A DNA stretch of 64,000 nucleotides from AC-51 sp963749895 (GTDB lineage: Bacteria > Actinomycetota > UBA4738 > HRBIN12): positions 620,001-684,000 of the forward strand of contig CAVVOG010000003.1 in NCBI GenBank assembly GCA_963749895.1. Direction: 5' to 3'. The position numbers and the translations under genes are program-made. Of the stretch, positions 1 to 8,584 are shown piece by piece. The stretch's first letter is position 1, and each line of letters begins with the position of its first letter. The notes beneath the pieces were generated by a model. The model had not been told where the DNA came from and searched no databases. It was given only the letters and a program-made list of their open reading frames with translations.

Positions 1-1
1 G

Positions 2-1556
2 CTGGAGGTCGTCGACGTCCGCGCGTCGGGGGGCGCACCCGCCGGTTACGTCGTCGAGAGCGGGGGGCCGGGTATCACGCGGATCAAGATCGGCGACCCG
101 GACGTGACGATCAGCGGGCGTCACCGCTACGAGATCACCTACCGCGTCGAGGGGGCGCTCAACGGGTTCGACGAGCACGACGAGCTGTACTGGAACGCGA
201 TCGGACAGGAATGGAGCGTGCCGATCGACGTGGCCACGGCTTCGGTCCGTGCACCGCTGACGGATCACGGACGCGGTCTGCTTCGCGGGACCGTCCGGGT
301 CGACGCTGCCGTGTGACACGGCGAGGATCCGTGGGACGACCGCTCGCTTCACCGCCGGCGAACTGGATCCGTACGAGGGCTTGACCGTGGTCGTGGCCAT
401 CCCGACCGACGTGGTGCCGACGCCCGAGCCGATCCTGCGCGAGCGGTGGTCGTTGGGACGTGCCTACCGGATGGATGTTCCGCGGGGCGTCGCCGCGGGG
501 GCGCTGCTGCTCGCGGTGATCGGCGGTCTGGGTTGGCTCGGGTGGACCCGCGGTCGCGACCGGCTCTTCCGCGGGTCGCAGGTCGACGAGGTGATGGGTG
601 GCGATCCGTCCCTGGGCGATCGTGTCGTTCCGCTGCTCGATGCCGATGCCGCCGCACCGGTCGAGTTCGCTCCGCCCGGCGATCTGCGTCCCGGGCAGAT
701 CGGGACGCTCACCGACGAGCGAGCCAACCCCCTCGACGTGACGGCGACGATCGTGGACCTCGCGGTCCGTGGGCACCTGGTGATCCAGGAGATCCCGAAG
801 GAGGGCTGGTTCGGGAAGCCCGATTGGCGACTGATCCGTCTCGACGAACCTGAGGACGGTCTCCTCCAGTTCGAGCGGGCCCTGCTCACGGGCCTCTTCC
901 GTGACGGGTCCGAGGTGCTCGTGTCGTCGCTGCGGACGACGTTCGTCCCGAGGCTGCGCAAGGTCCAAGAGGCGTTGTACCGCGACGCGATGGCGAACGG
1001 ATGGTTCCGCGACCGACCGGACAAGGTCCGCACGAAGTGGACGGCCCTCGGGATCGCAGCGACGGTGGCCGGCATCGCGGCGGCGATCGCCCTCGCGGCG
1101 TTCACGACCTTGGGGTGGCTGGGGATCCCGCTGATCGTGGGCGGGGTCGGACTCCTCGTCCTCGCGGGGAAGATGCCGGCGCGGACCGCCGCCGGAACGG
1201 CGATGCTTCGCCGGGCGCGGGGGTTCCAGACCGTGATCGCCACCGCGGACACGCACCTGGCCCGCTGGGCCGAGCAGGAGAACGTGTTCACGCGCTACCT
1301 CGCGTACGCGGTCGTGTTCGGTCTCACGGAGAAGTGGGCCGGGGCGTTCGCCGGGCTCGCGCAGGAAGCCCCCACGTTCTACGTGTCGAGCCGACCGTTC
1401 GTCGCGCACGAGTTCGCTGAGGCGATCGACGGGTTCACCGTGACGACCGGTGGGACGCTCGCCACTGCGCCTCCTTCGTCCTCAGGTGGGAGCGGTTTCT
1501 CGGGCGGTGGGTTCTCCGGCGGCGGCGGCGGTGGTGGTGGTGGCGGGTCGTGGTGA
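2..1556 (+). pseudogene. DUF2207 family membrane protein, 5' truncated and frameshifted
   Basis: Membrane protein of the DUF2207 (YciQ-like) family, function unknown. It enters from the left edge, so the N-terminus is missing. The frame starting at base 2 carries conserved family blocks (YEITYRVEGALNGF, ELYWNAIGQEW) but hits a stop at 314-316. The next family block (ITDAVCFAGPSG, a second Cys, then LTVVVAIPTDVV) lies in the next frame from base 261. One surplus base around 257-260 explains the break. Hydrophobic segments lie near 490-545 and 1045-1170. The tail at 1483-1553 is almost only Gly and Ser, as is usual in this family. If the indel is a sequencing error the gene is intact; otherwise it is a pseudogene, and the part from about 381 could only be made as a truncated protein. 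Confidence 0.8.
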
Positions 1557-1580
1557 GGCGTCAGCGTTCCGAGGCCGCCG

Positions 1581-1586
1581 TAGCAT
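1581..1586 (+). promoter_or_regulatory. Predicted -10 box of a leaderless promoter
   Basis: TAGCAT lies 6 bases before the ATG at 1593, with no Shine-Dalgarno. This is one of 15 such TANNNT boxes in the window, consistent with transcription starting at or next to the start codon. Confidence 0.55.
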
Positions 1587-1592
1587 GACGCG

Positions 1593-2588
1593 ATGCGCAT
1601 CGTCTTCAGCGAGGACCCGAGGGACTTCACCCGACAGGATTGGACCGACCTGGTCCTGGCCGACCCTGCGGGCACCTTCTTCCACCTGCCCCGGTACCTG
1701 AAGCTCTACTGGGAGGAGTTCGGGGAGACGCCCGAGCACCTGCTGCTCGCCTTCGCCGAGGACGACGACGGGACCCAGGTCGGCGCCGTGGCCTTCGAGC
1801 GGATCGGCACGACGCTGCGGTTCCTCGGGGGGACGGAGGTCACCGACTACATGGGGCCGGTGGCGCGACCCGAGCACCGCGACGCGATGGCGGCCGCGCT
1901 GTGGCCGGCGCTGCTCGAGCTGGACGAGTGGCACTCGGCGGATCTGCGCGGCCTCGCGGAGGACCGGACCTGGGTCACGCTGCTCCGCGACGCCGCCGAG
2001 GGTGCCGGTCTGGGGGTGATGGAGGACGCGGATCAGAACGGCGTGGCGCCGTTCCTGGCCCTCCCGTCGACGTGGGACGGGTACCTGACAGGGCTGCCAT
2101 CGAAGCTCCGACACGAGATCAAGCGCAAGGCGAAGAAGCTCGAGGCCGAGACCGGTCCCTACCGGGTCGTGACCGCCGACGCCGTCACCCTCGGGCCGAT
2201 GCTCGACCGGTTCGTCGAGCTCCACCGGACGAGCGAAGGCCCCAAGGGAGTGTTCATGGTGCCCGGGATGGAGATCTTCTTCCGTCGCCTGGGCGAGGCC
2301 TTCTGCGCCGACGGCGTGTTCCGGCTCACGATGATCGAGGTGAGGGGCGAGCTGGCGGCCGGGACGATCGGGTTCGAGTTCGATGGCACGACCTACCTCT
2401 ACAACTCAGCGTTCGACCGGGCCTGGGGGGTGCTCGCGCCGGGGATGGTCCTGGTCGCCGAGGACATCCGAGCGGCGATCGAGGACGGATGCGAGGGGTT
2501 CGACCTGCTGAAGGGCGACTACCAGTACAAGTACCGGTTCGGGTCGGTGCCGCGGCGGATCCGGCGGCTCGTCGTGACCAGGCCCTGA
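1593..2588 (+). CDS. GNAT/FemAB-like (CelD/BioF2-type) acetyltransferase family protein
   Basis: Predicted 331-residue soluble transferase of the acetyltransferase_6 (CelD/BcsL, FemAB-like) group. These proteins carry two GNAT-like folds and attach acyl or aminoacyl groups. Supporting features are the N-terminal block TFFHLPRYLKLYWEEF, the basic central stretch KLRHEIKRKAKKLEAE that is common in this group, and the C-terminal GNAT core (AAGTIGFEFDGTTYLYNSAFD, ending near KGDYQYKYRFGS). The substrate cannot be read from the sequence. Homologues often sit among cell-envelope genes, but here the neighbours are unrelated. The ATG at 1593 is supported by the -10 box just before it. The gene ends 12 bases from the convergent gene that follows. 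Confidence 0.75.
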   Translation: MRIVFSEDPRDFTRQDWTDLVLADPAGTFFHLPRYLKLYWEEFGETPEHLLLAFAEDDDGTQVGAVAFERIGTTLRFLGGTEVTDYMGPVARPEHRDAMAAALWPALLELDEWHSADLRGLAEDRTWVTLLRDAAEGAGLGVMEDADQNGVAPFLALPSTWDGYLTGLPSKLRHEIKRKAKKLEAETGPYRVVTADAVTLGPMLDRFVELHRTSEGPKGVFMVPGMEIFFRRLGEAFCADGVFRLTMIEVRGELAAGTIGFEFDGTTYLYNSAFDRAWGVLAPGMVLVAEDIRAAIEDGCEGFDLLKGDYQYKYRFGSVPRRIRRLVVTRP

Positions 2589-2600
2589 CCGAGCGCCCGG

Positions 2601-3440
2601 CTACGGGTAGGCGCGGAGGTGACGCAGGACCGTGTCGGCCAGACGTCGGTCACCGGCGAGCACGATCGTGCCGGCGTCGAGCACGGCGTCTGGGGACAGG
2701 CGCTGACCGGCCACGAGCGCGAGCTGTGGGGCGCGGCCTCGGACCACGGCATCGGGTGTCTTGCGGGGAGACGGGACGTCCCCCTGGCCCAGGCCCCAAT
2801 GCCAGGTGCCCTCGCCGGCGCCGCTCACCTCGATCTGGACGCTCCTTCCGGCGAGGTCGAGCCCGGCCGTCGTGAGCACCCACGGGAGCATCCGCACGGC
2901 CATGTCGATCGTGAGGTGCACCGGCCAGTGCTGCCACGCGAGCTGCCAGCGCTTCGATACCCCGTTCGTCGCGCGCATGTCCTCGCCGTGCAGGAACCAT
3001 TCGACGATGCGTGACTGCAGCAGGTACCGGGCTGCGATGTCGCCGGCGATCCACGCGTAGCGGTTCGCGTCCCAATCGTCGTCGCTCATGCGGGAACAGG
3101 AGGCCAGCATCGAGTCGGCCGCGGCCCCCCAGGTCTGTAGGACGTCGCGGACGGGCAGACCGGACCGTCGGTTCACCATCCAGGAGTTCAGTCCGTCGAC
3201 CGAGAAGTCGTCGCCGACCTTCTCTCGGTACTCCTCGAGTTCGGTGGCGGGTTCACCCGCCAGCAGCTGGGCGGCGGCCGTCTCGGCCGCGGCCAGATGC
3301 GCCATCACGTCGACGTTCCACCACCCGGCGGCGGCGCTCGGCTGCTCCCAGGTCGGGGCATCGGCGAACTGGATCATCCGGCCGAGCCGCTGACGTTCGG
3401 CGTGGGCGATCCCGATCAGTCGTTCGCGGTCGAGGCTCAC
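2601..3440 (-). CDS. Maleylpyruvate isomerase-like / DinB-fold protein (MDMPI family)
   Basis: A 279-residue protein that looks like the actinobacterial mycothiol-dependent maleylpyruvate isomerase family. The N-terminal four-helix domain (about residues 10-160) has the conserved W-N-V-D-V-M-A-H-L block, in which the His is one of the metal ligands. The C-terminal part (about 190-275) resembles the small SCP2-like domain of these proteins (VSGAGEGTWHW, DAVVRGRAPQLALVAGQ). The reaction is unknown; mycothiol-linked chemistry is an inference from the family. The GTG at 3440 is preferred over the longer upstream frame because GGAGGG stands about 10 bases before it and similarity begins there. It diverges from the glycerate kinase gene. 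Confidence 0.7.
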   Translation of the reverse strand: MSLDRERLIGIAHAERQRLGRMIQFADAPTWEQPSAAAGWWNVDVMAHLAAAETAAAQLLAGEPATELEEYREKVGDDFSVDGLNSWMVNRRSGLPVRDVLQTWGAAADSMLASCSRMSDDDWDANRYAWIAGDIAARYLLQSRIVEWFLHGEDMRATNGVSKRWQLAWQHWPVHLTIDMAVRMLPWVLTTAGLDLAGRSVQIEVSGAGEGTWHWGLGQGDVPSPRKTPDAVVRGRAPQLALVAGQRLSPDAVLDAGTIVLAGDRRLADTVLRHLRAYP

Positions 3441-3494
3441 GGTGCGGTCGTCCCTCCGGGCGGCGTCGCGGTCGAGGCGTGGACGGCAGGATTG

Positions 3495-3500
3495 TACAGT
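3495..3500 (+). promoter_or_regulatory. Predicted -10 box of a leaderless promoter (glycerate kinase)
   Basis: TACAGT lies 7 bases before the ATG at 3508, with no Shine-Dalgarno sequence. Confidence 0.55.
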
Positions 3501-3507
3501 CGGCCGC

Positions 3508-4629
3508 ATGCGCGTCCTGGTGTGTCCCGACAAGTTCCGGGGGACCCTCGGCGCCGCCTCGGCGGCGCAGGCGATCGCCACGGGCTGGCACCGGGTCCGC
3601 CCGAGCGACGAGCTCGATCTGGCGCCGATGGCCGACGGGGGAGAAGGCACCGCCGAAGCCCTCGTGGGAGAACGCGGTCGATGGATCACCGCGACCGTGC
3701 ACGGTCCCCTCGGCGATCCGGTCGACGCCTCGTTCGCGATGACGGCGGACGGTACGGCCGTGGTGGAGTCGGCTCGGGCGTCCGGGAACGCCCTGGTGTC
3801 CGGGTCGCGGCGCGACCCGAGGCGCACGAGCACGGTGGGCACGGGCGAGCTGATCCTCCGCGCGCTCGAGGAAGGGCCCGGGACCATCTTGGTATGCCTC
3901 GGAGGATCGGCCACGAACGACGGGGGGGTCGGGATGGCGACCGCCCTTGGGGGCCGGTTCCACGATGCGACCGGTGCCCCGGTGGCGCCAGGGGGTGCCG
4001 GACTCCTCTCGCTCGCCCGGATCGATCTGACCGGGCTCGATCCTCGGCTCGCGCGGACCACGGTCGTCGGACTGGTCGACGTCCGCAACCCGCTGACGGG
4101 ACCGAACGGGGCGAGCGTCGTGTTCGGTCCGCAGAAGGGCGCCTCCGAGGACGACGTCTGGCTCCTTGACCGCGCGCTCACCCACCTCGCGGCCGTCACC
4201 GATCGCGACGTGGGGATCGCTCCCGGCGACGAGCCCGGAGCCGGGGCCGCGGGAGGACTGGGGTTCGGCCTCGTCGCGTTCGTGGGCGCGCGGCTCCGTG
4301 AGGGGGCGGCCGCGGTGGGGGAGGCGCTCGGCCTCGAGGAGCGGGTCGCCCGCGCCGACGTCGTGGTCACCGGCGAGGGAACGTTCGACGCGACGTCGAG
4401 CGACGGCAAGGTCGTCGGTCACGTGCTCGGGCTGGCGCGGTCGACCGGCGTGGCGGCCGCGGTGCTCGCCGGACGCGTCGACCTGGGCCAGGACGACGAG
4501 CGGATGGCACACGTGCAGGTGCGGTCCTTGGTCGAGGCGTTCGGGTCCGAGGTCGCGATGAGCGACGCACGATCGTCCCTGGTCGAGGTCGCGGCGTCCC
4601 TGGCCCGGACGATCGGAGCCGCCCCATGA
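3508..4629 (+). CDS. glxK: Glycerate kinase (GlxK/GarK family)
   Basis: A 373-residue glycerate 2-kinase that phosphorylates D-glycerate with ATP in the cytosol, feeding glyoxylate or serine-derived carbon into glycolysis. Family hallmarks are the start VLVCPDKFRGTLGA, the block MADGGEGTAEAL, the glycine-rich CLGGSATNDGG, and GAGAAGGLGFG followed by VVTGEGTFDATSSDGK. Length is normal for the family. The next gene starts four bases before this one stops, so the two are probably co-translated. Threonine aldolase and one-carbon genes elsewhere in the window suggest it may serve serine/glycine turnover, but that is inference. Confidence 0.9.
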   Translation: MRVLVCPDKFRGTLGAASAAQAIATGWHRVRPSDELDLAPMADGGEGTAEALVGERGRWITATVHGPLGDPVDASFAMTADGTAVVESARASGNALVSGSRRDPRRTSTVGTGELILRALEEGPGTILVCLGGSATNDGGVGMATALGGRFHDATGAPVAPGGAGLLSLARIDLTGLDPRLARTTVVGLVDVRNPLTGPNGASVVFGPQKGASEDDVWLLDRALTHLAAVTDRDVGIAPGDEPGAGAAGGLGFGLVAFVGARLREGAAAVGEALGLEERVARADVVVTGEGTFDATSSDGKVVGHVLGLARSTGVAAAVLAGRVDLGQDDERMAHVQVRSLVEAFGSEVAMSDARSSLVEVAASLARTIGAAP

Positions 4630-5108
4630 GCTCCGCGGTCGACCGGTTCGTGGATGCCGCCCGGACCCTGGGGCTCGACCCTCGGGTCCGCCGGTTCCCC
4701 CAGGGGACGAAGACCGCCGATGACGCCGCCCGCGCGATCGGCTGCGACGTGGCACAGATCGTGAAGTCGCTCGTGTTCATGGCCGACGGCGATCCCGTGC
4801 TCGCCCTCACGTCCGGTGCGAACCGTGTGGACACGGAGCGTCTCGCTGAGCTGTGCGGTGCCTCCGAGGTACGCCGAGCGACGCCCGACGAAGCCAGGGC
4901 GGCGACCGGGTTCGCGGTCGGCGGGACGCCACCGTTCGGCTTCTCGGAGCCGGTGCGGACCTTCGTCGACGAGACCCTCCTCGCGTTCGTGGAGGTTTGG
5001 GCCGCGGCGGGGACGCCCGACGGGGTGTTCCCGCTGCCTCCCGCGGAACTGATCCGCGTGGCCGAGGCCGAGATCGCCGGCCTCGCCGAAACCCGACCTG
5101 AGGGGTAG
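4626..5108 (+). CDS. YbaK/EbsC family aminoacyl-tRNA deacylase
   Basis: A 160-residue single-domain protein of the YbaK/ProX group, which hydrolyses mischarged tRNAs such as Cys-tRNA(Pro). Visible motifs are AAARAIGCDVAQIVKSLVF-like text near the N-terminus (the Lys is the catalytic position in YbaK proteins), VLALTSGANRVD, and the glycine-rich AVGGTPPFGF loop. The start overlaps the glycerate kinase stop by four bases (ATGA). The exact tRNA substrate cannot be told from sequence. Confidence 0.85.
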   Translation: MSSAVDRFVDAARTLGLDPRVRRFPQGTKTADDAARAIGCDVAQIVKSLVFMADGDPVLALTSGANRVDTERLAELCGASEVRRATPDEARAATGFAVGGTPPFGFSEPVRTFVDETLLAFVEVWAAAGTPDGVFPLPPAELIRVAEAEIAGLAETRPEG

Positions 5109-5128
5109 GGTTTCGGTCCGGCGGTCGG

Positions 5129-5134
5129 TAGACT
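5129..5134 (+). promoter_or_regulatory. Possible -10 box for the Fe-S assembly gene
   Basis: TAGACT lies 46 bases before the ATG at 5181. It would start a short leader that contains the 13-base tandem repeat and the Shine-Dalgarno GGAGG at 5170-5174. No clear -35 box was seen. Confidence 0.35.
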
Positions 5135-5140
5135 GGCCGC

Positions 5141-5166
5141 GCACGACCCATCCGCACGACCCATCC
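5141..5166 (+). repeat. Perfect 13-bp tandem duplication in a 5' leader
   Basis: GCACGACCCATCC occurs twice head to tail (5141-5153 and 5154-5166), immediately before the Shine-Dalgarno of the IscA/ErpA-type gene. It is either a recent duplication or a small regulatory repeat. Confidence 0.8.
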
Positions 5167-5180
5167 GATGGAGGAACGCG

Positions 5181-5501
5181 ATGCTGACGCTCACCGAGAC
5201 CGCCGCCGGCAAGGTCAAGGAGCTGCTCGACGAGGAAGGACGGACCGATATCGCGCTGCGGATCGCCGTCCAGCCGGGCGGATGCTCCGGCCTTCGCTAC
5301 GCGATGTACCTGGACGATCAGGTCTCCGACAAGGATCAGACCGAGGAGCAGCACGGCGTGCGGCTCGTCGTCGACAAGATGTCCGTGCCGTACCTCTCCC
5401 AGGCGACGATCGATTTCGTCGATTCCCTCGAGCAGAGCGGGTTCACGATCGACAACCCTGCCGCGCAGAGCAGCTGCGCCTGCGGGAGCTCCTTCCACTA
5501 A
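5181..5501 (+). CDS. erpA: A-type iron-sulfur cluster carrier (IscA/ErpA/HesB family)
   Basis: A 106-residue HesB-like protein that binds and delivers Fe-S clusters to target enzymes. The three conserved cysteines are present: Cys35 in GGCSGLRY, and Cys99 and Cys101 in the C-terminal CACG. A GGAGG ribosome site stands 6 bases before the ATG. The window encodes many Fe-S proteins (formate dehydrogenase, KorAB, WhiB) and a cysteine desulfurase, which fits a housekeeping role. ErpA rather than IscA is a guess, since the family cannot be split safely by eye. Confidence 0.88.
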   Translation: MLTLTETAAGKVKELLDEEGRTDIALRIAVQPGGCSGLRYAMYLDDQVSDKDQTEEQHGVRLVVDKMSVPYLSQATIDFVDSLEQSGFTIDNPAAQSSCACGSSFH

Positions 5502-5614
5502 CCGGCTTCGGCGACCCGTCCACGGCCGGTCCACGTAGGGTCCTCCTGCCCCGTCGGGGGCCTTCGGTGACCTGCTAGCGTGCCGCCGAAACCCACCCCA
5601 CGGGAGAGGCACAG

Positions 5615-6781
5615 ATGAAGGTTGGGATCCCCCAGGAGACCTACCCGAAGGAGACCCGCGTCGCGATGGTGCCTGCACAGGTGCAGGCGCTGACGAAGGT
5701 CGGCTTCGAGGTGGTCGTGGAGTCGGGCGCCGGCGACGCCGCCGGGTTCCCCGACGCGCAGTACGTCGACAAGGGCGCCGAGATCGTCGACCGCGACGGT
5801 GCGTTCGGCGCCGACGTGATCTTCCAGGTTCGAACCTCGGCGGCGAACCGCGAGACCGGTGAGGCCGATCTCGGGCGGTACCGCGAGGGGTCGTTCGTGA
5901 TCGGGTTCTGCGAGCCGCTGGACGCGGGCGAGGCCGTGGAACGCCTGGCCCAGACAGGGGTCCAGCTGTTCTCGATGGAGCTCGTGCCACGGATCTCGCG
6001 CGCCCAGCACATGGACGCGCTGTCCTCGCAGGCGACGATCGCCGGGTACGTCTCGGTGATGCAGGCGGCCTCGCGTCTGCCCAAGATCTTCCCGATGCTG
6101 ACCACCGCCGCCGGCACGATCTCGCCGGCGCGTGTGCTGGTGATCGGGGCCGGTGTGGCCGGGCTGCAGGCGATCGCGACGTCGAAGCGGCTCGGCGCGA
6201 TCATCCAGGCCTACGACGTGCGGCCGGCCGCGCAGGACGATGTCGAGAGCGTGGGTGCCAAGCTCCTGCAGCTGCCGCTCGAGCCCGGCGACGCGGAGGA
6301 CGCGAGCGGGTACGCGAAGGATCTCGGCGAGGCGTTCTACCGGCGCCAGCAGGAGTTCCTGGCCACGGCCACCTCCTCGATCGACGTGGTGATCAGCACC
6401 GCGCTGATCCCCGGCAAGCCCTCCCCGCTGCTCCTGACCGAGGATGCGGTGTCGGGGATGGCCGTGGGCTCGGTGATCGTGGACCTCGCGGCCGCGAGAG
6501 GCGGCAACTGCGCCCTGACCGAGGCCGAGCAGGAGATCGTGGCCCACGGCGTCCACATCCTGGGTCCGACGAACCTGCCCGCGCTCGCGCCGACGCACGC
6601 CAGTCAGCTGTACGCCCGCAACCTCAGCAACTTCCTGCTCGCGCAGAACGAGGACGGGGCGTTCGTACCGAAGGACGACGACGAGATCATCGCCGAGACC
6701 CTCGTGGCGCGTGGTGGCAAGGTCGTGCACCCGCGGCTGCGCCCGGCGGAGACCTCGTCCGGTGAGGAGGTCCGCGCCTGA
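5615..6781 (+). CDS. pntA: NAD(P) transhydrogenase subunit alpha part 1 (PntAA)
   Basis: A 388-residue soluble NAD(H)-binding domain I of proton-translocating transhydrogenase, which exchanges hydride between NADH and NADP+ using the proton gradient. It begins with the typical MKVGIPQETYPKETRVAM. A Rossmann motif GAGVAGLQAIATSKRLGA (near residue 175) is followed by AYDVRPAAQDDVES. Here the alpha chain is split, with its membrane part encoded by the next gene. GGGAGAGG stands 6 bases before the ATG, and TAGCGT at 5576-5581 is a possible -10 box. The stop overlaps the next start (TGATG). Confidence 0.93.
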   Translation: MKVGIPQETYPKETRVAMVPAQVQALTKVGFEVVVESGAGDAAGFPDAQYVDKGAEIVDRDGAFGADVIFQVRTSAANRETGEADLGRYREGSFVIGFCEPLDAGEAVERLAQTGVQLFSMELVPRISRAQHMDALSSQATIAGYVSVMQAASRLPKIFPMLTTAAGTISPARVLVIGAGVAGLQAIATSKRLGAIIQAYDVRPAAQDDVESVGAKLLQLPLEPGDAEDASGYAKDLGEAFYRRQQEFLATATSSIDVVISTALIPGKPSPLLLTEDAVSGMAVGSVIVDLAAARGGNCALTEAEQEIVAHGVHILGPTNLPALAPTHASQLYARNLSNFLLAQNEDGAFVPKDDDEIIAETLVARGGKVVHPRLRPAETSSGEEVRA

Positions 6782-7107
6782 TGTTCGAACAGATCCAACT
6801 CGGGCTCTACGTGTTCGTCCTCGCGACGTTCATCGGCTTCGAGGTGATCCGGCGGGTTCCGCCGCTGCTGCACACGCCGCTGATGTCGCTGACGAACGCG
6901 ATCTCGGGCATCTCGCTCGTCGGTTCGCTGCTGCTGGCCGGCGCGGGTCACGAGGGGTACGCGACCGTCTTGGGGGCGATCGCGGTGTTCTCGTCGACGA
7001 TGAACGTCGTCGGTGGGTTCGTGATCACCGATCGGATGCTGCGGATGTTCCGCAAGGACCGTCAGCGGCCCGCCCGCGCGACCGAGCAGGGGGGTGAGGA
7101 GTCGTGA
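6781..7107 (+). CDS. pntAB: NAD(P) transhydrogenase subunit alpha part 2 (PntAB)
   Basis: A 108-residue membrane protein, the N-terminal membrane helices (domain II) of the transhydrogenase alpha chain as a separate polypeptide. It shows three or four hydrophobic segments and the family block RVPPLLHTPLMSLTNAISGI near residues 24-44. It sits between the NAD domain and the beta subunit, with one-base and four-base overlaps, so the three chains are surely made together. The three-gene layout is common in actinobacteria and alphaproteobacteria. Confidence 0.92.
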   Translation: MFEQIQLGLYVFVLATFIGFEVIRRVPPLLHTPLMSLTNAISGISLVGSLLLAGAGHEGYATVLGAIAVFSSTMNVVGGFVITDRMLRMFRKDRQRPARATEQGGEES

Positions 7108-8522
7108 ACGAGGCGACCGCCACCCACGGCCTCGCCGATTGGCTGCAGCTGTTCCTGTACGCGGGAGCCGGGATCGGCTTCATCCTCGCGCTCAAATGGC
7201 TGACCCACCCCACCACCGCCCGTCGAGGGATCTTGGCGGGCGAGATCGGCATGGTCGCCGCCGTCGTGGGCACGCTGATCACCGGCGAGATCGAGCAGTG
7301 GATCTGGATCATCGTGGCGATGCTCCTGGGATCCGCGGTCGGCACGATGATCGGTCTGTGGGTGCCGATGACCGCGATGCCCCAGCGGATCGCGTTCTCC
7401 CACGCGTTCGGAGCCCTTGCCGCCGCGCTGGTCGGCACCGCCGAGTACCTGTTGGGGAAGGCCGACCTCGCGCCGTTCGTGCTGGCCGTCCTGGGCGTGG
7501 AGATGCTGCTCGGCTACCTCACCTTCACGGGCTCGCTGATGGCGTTCGGCAAGCTCCAGGGATGGTTGCCCGACCGGCCGTGGGTGTACACGGGGCAGAA
7601 CCTCGTGAACTTCGCGATCCTGCTGATCGGGTTCTCGTGCGTCGTGATGTTGGTGATCGACCCCGCCAACACGATGTACCTGTGGCCGATCATCGCGATC
7701 GGGCTGCTGTACGGGGTGTTCTTCATCCTGCGGATCGGCGGCGCCGACATGCCCACCGTGATCTCGCTGATGAACTCGTTCGCCGGTCTGTCGGGCGCCG
7801 CGCTCGGGTTCGCGATCGACAACCCGATCCTGATCATCGCCGGCGCCCTCGACGGATCGTCCGGGTTCATCCTGTCGGTGTTCATGTCGCGGGCGATGAA
7901 CCGCTCGTTCACGAACGTGCTGTTCGGTGCGTTCGGACAGGAGAAGTCGACGGCCGCCACGGGCGAGCACGGGCCGGTCCGTGAGACGAGCACCGAGGAG
8001 GTCGCGATGCTCCTGGACACCGCGAGCCTCGTGATCGTGATCCCCGGCTACGGGATGGCCGCCGCCCAGGCGCAGCACAAGGTGGCCGAGCTGACCGACA
8101 TGCTCGCCAAGGGCGGCACCGAGGTCCTGTTCGCGATCCATCCGGTGGCCGGCCGGATGCCCGGACACATGAACGTGCTCCTGGCCGAGGCGGACGTGCC
8201 GTACGACCGGATGGTCGAGCTCGACGACGTGAACGGCGACTTCCCTCGGTGCGACGTCGCGATCGTGATCGGTGCCAACGACGTCGTGAACCCCGCGGCG
8301 CGCCACGACAAGGGGAGCCCGATCTACGGGATGCCGATCCTCGACGTCGACAAGGCCCACAACGTCGTCGTGGTCAAGCGGTCGATGCGCTCGGGTTTCG
8401 CGGGCATCGAGAACGAGCTCTTCTACCAGCCGGGGACCGCGATGCTGTTCGGGGACGCGAAGGAGATGGCGGCCGAACTCGTGCACGAACTCGGCCGGAT
8501 CCCGGGCCGAGCTCGCAGCTAG
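7104..8522 (+). CDS. pntB: NAD(P) transhydrogenase subunit beta (PntB)
   Basis: A 472-residue protein with about eight membrane helices in the first 270 residues (proton channel) and the NADP(H)-binding domain III at the C-terminus. Domain III motifs are VIVIPGYGMAAAQAQHKVAEL, HPVAGRMPGHMNVLLAEA, IVIGANDVVNPAA and VVVVKRSMRSGFAGIEN. The GTG start overlaps the pntAB stop (GTGA). With the malic enzyme facing it, the cell has two routes that set the NADH/NADPH balance. A strong terminator follows. Confidence 0.94.
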   Translation: MNEATATHGLADWLQLFLYAGAGIGFILALKWLTHPTTARRGILAGEIGMVAAVVGTLITGEIEQWIWIIVAMLLGSAVGTMIGLWVPMTAMPQRIAFSHAFGALAAALVGTAEYLLGKADLAPFVLAVLGVEMLLGYLTFTGSLMAFGKLQGWLPDRPWVYTGQNLVNFAILLIGFSCVVMLVIDPANTMYLWPIIAIGLLYGVFFILRIGGADMPTVISLMNSFAGLSGAALGFAIDNPILIIAGALDGSSGFILSVFMSRAMNRSFTNVLFGAFGQEKSTAATGEHGPVRETSTEEVAMLLDTASLVIVIPGYGMAAAQAQHKVAELTDMLAKGGTEVLFAIHPVAGRMPGHMNVLLAEADVPYDRMVELDDVNGDFPRCDVAIVIGANDVVNPAARHDKGSPIYGMPILDVDKAHNVVVVKRSMRSGFAGIENELFYQPGTAMLFGDAKEMAAELVHELGRIPGRARS

Positions 8523-8535
8523 CCCGGGAGTGTCG

Positions 8536-8564
8536 AAGGGGCCGGCCCGAAGGACCGGCCCCTT
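8536..8564. terminator. Bidirectional intrinsic terminator between pntB and malic enzyme
   Basis: A perfect 10-bp stem (AAGGGGCCGG paired with CCGGCCCCTT) with a 9-base loop lies 14 bases after the pntB stop and 21 bases after the malic enzyme stop. It can serve both converging transcripts. The stem starts with AA and ends with TT, but there is no long T tract. Confidence 0.75.
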
Positions 8565-8584
8565 CCGTTCTTGCTCGGTTCGGA

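Noticed and set aside
159..1409. Long minus-strand open frame under the DUF2207 gene, and many similar long frames elsewhere
   Set aside because: They are rich in Arg, Pro and Gly, match no family and mirror real genes on the other strand. This is a usual effect of high GC.
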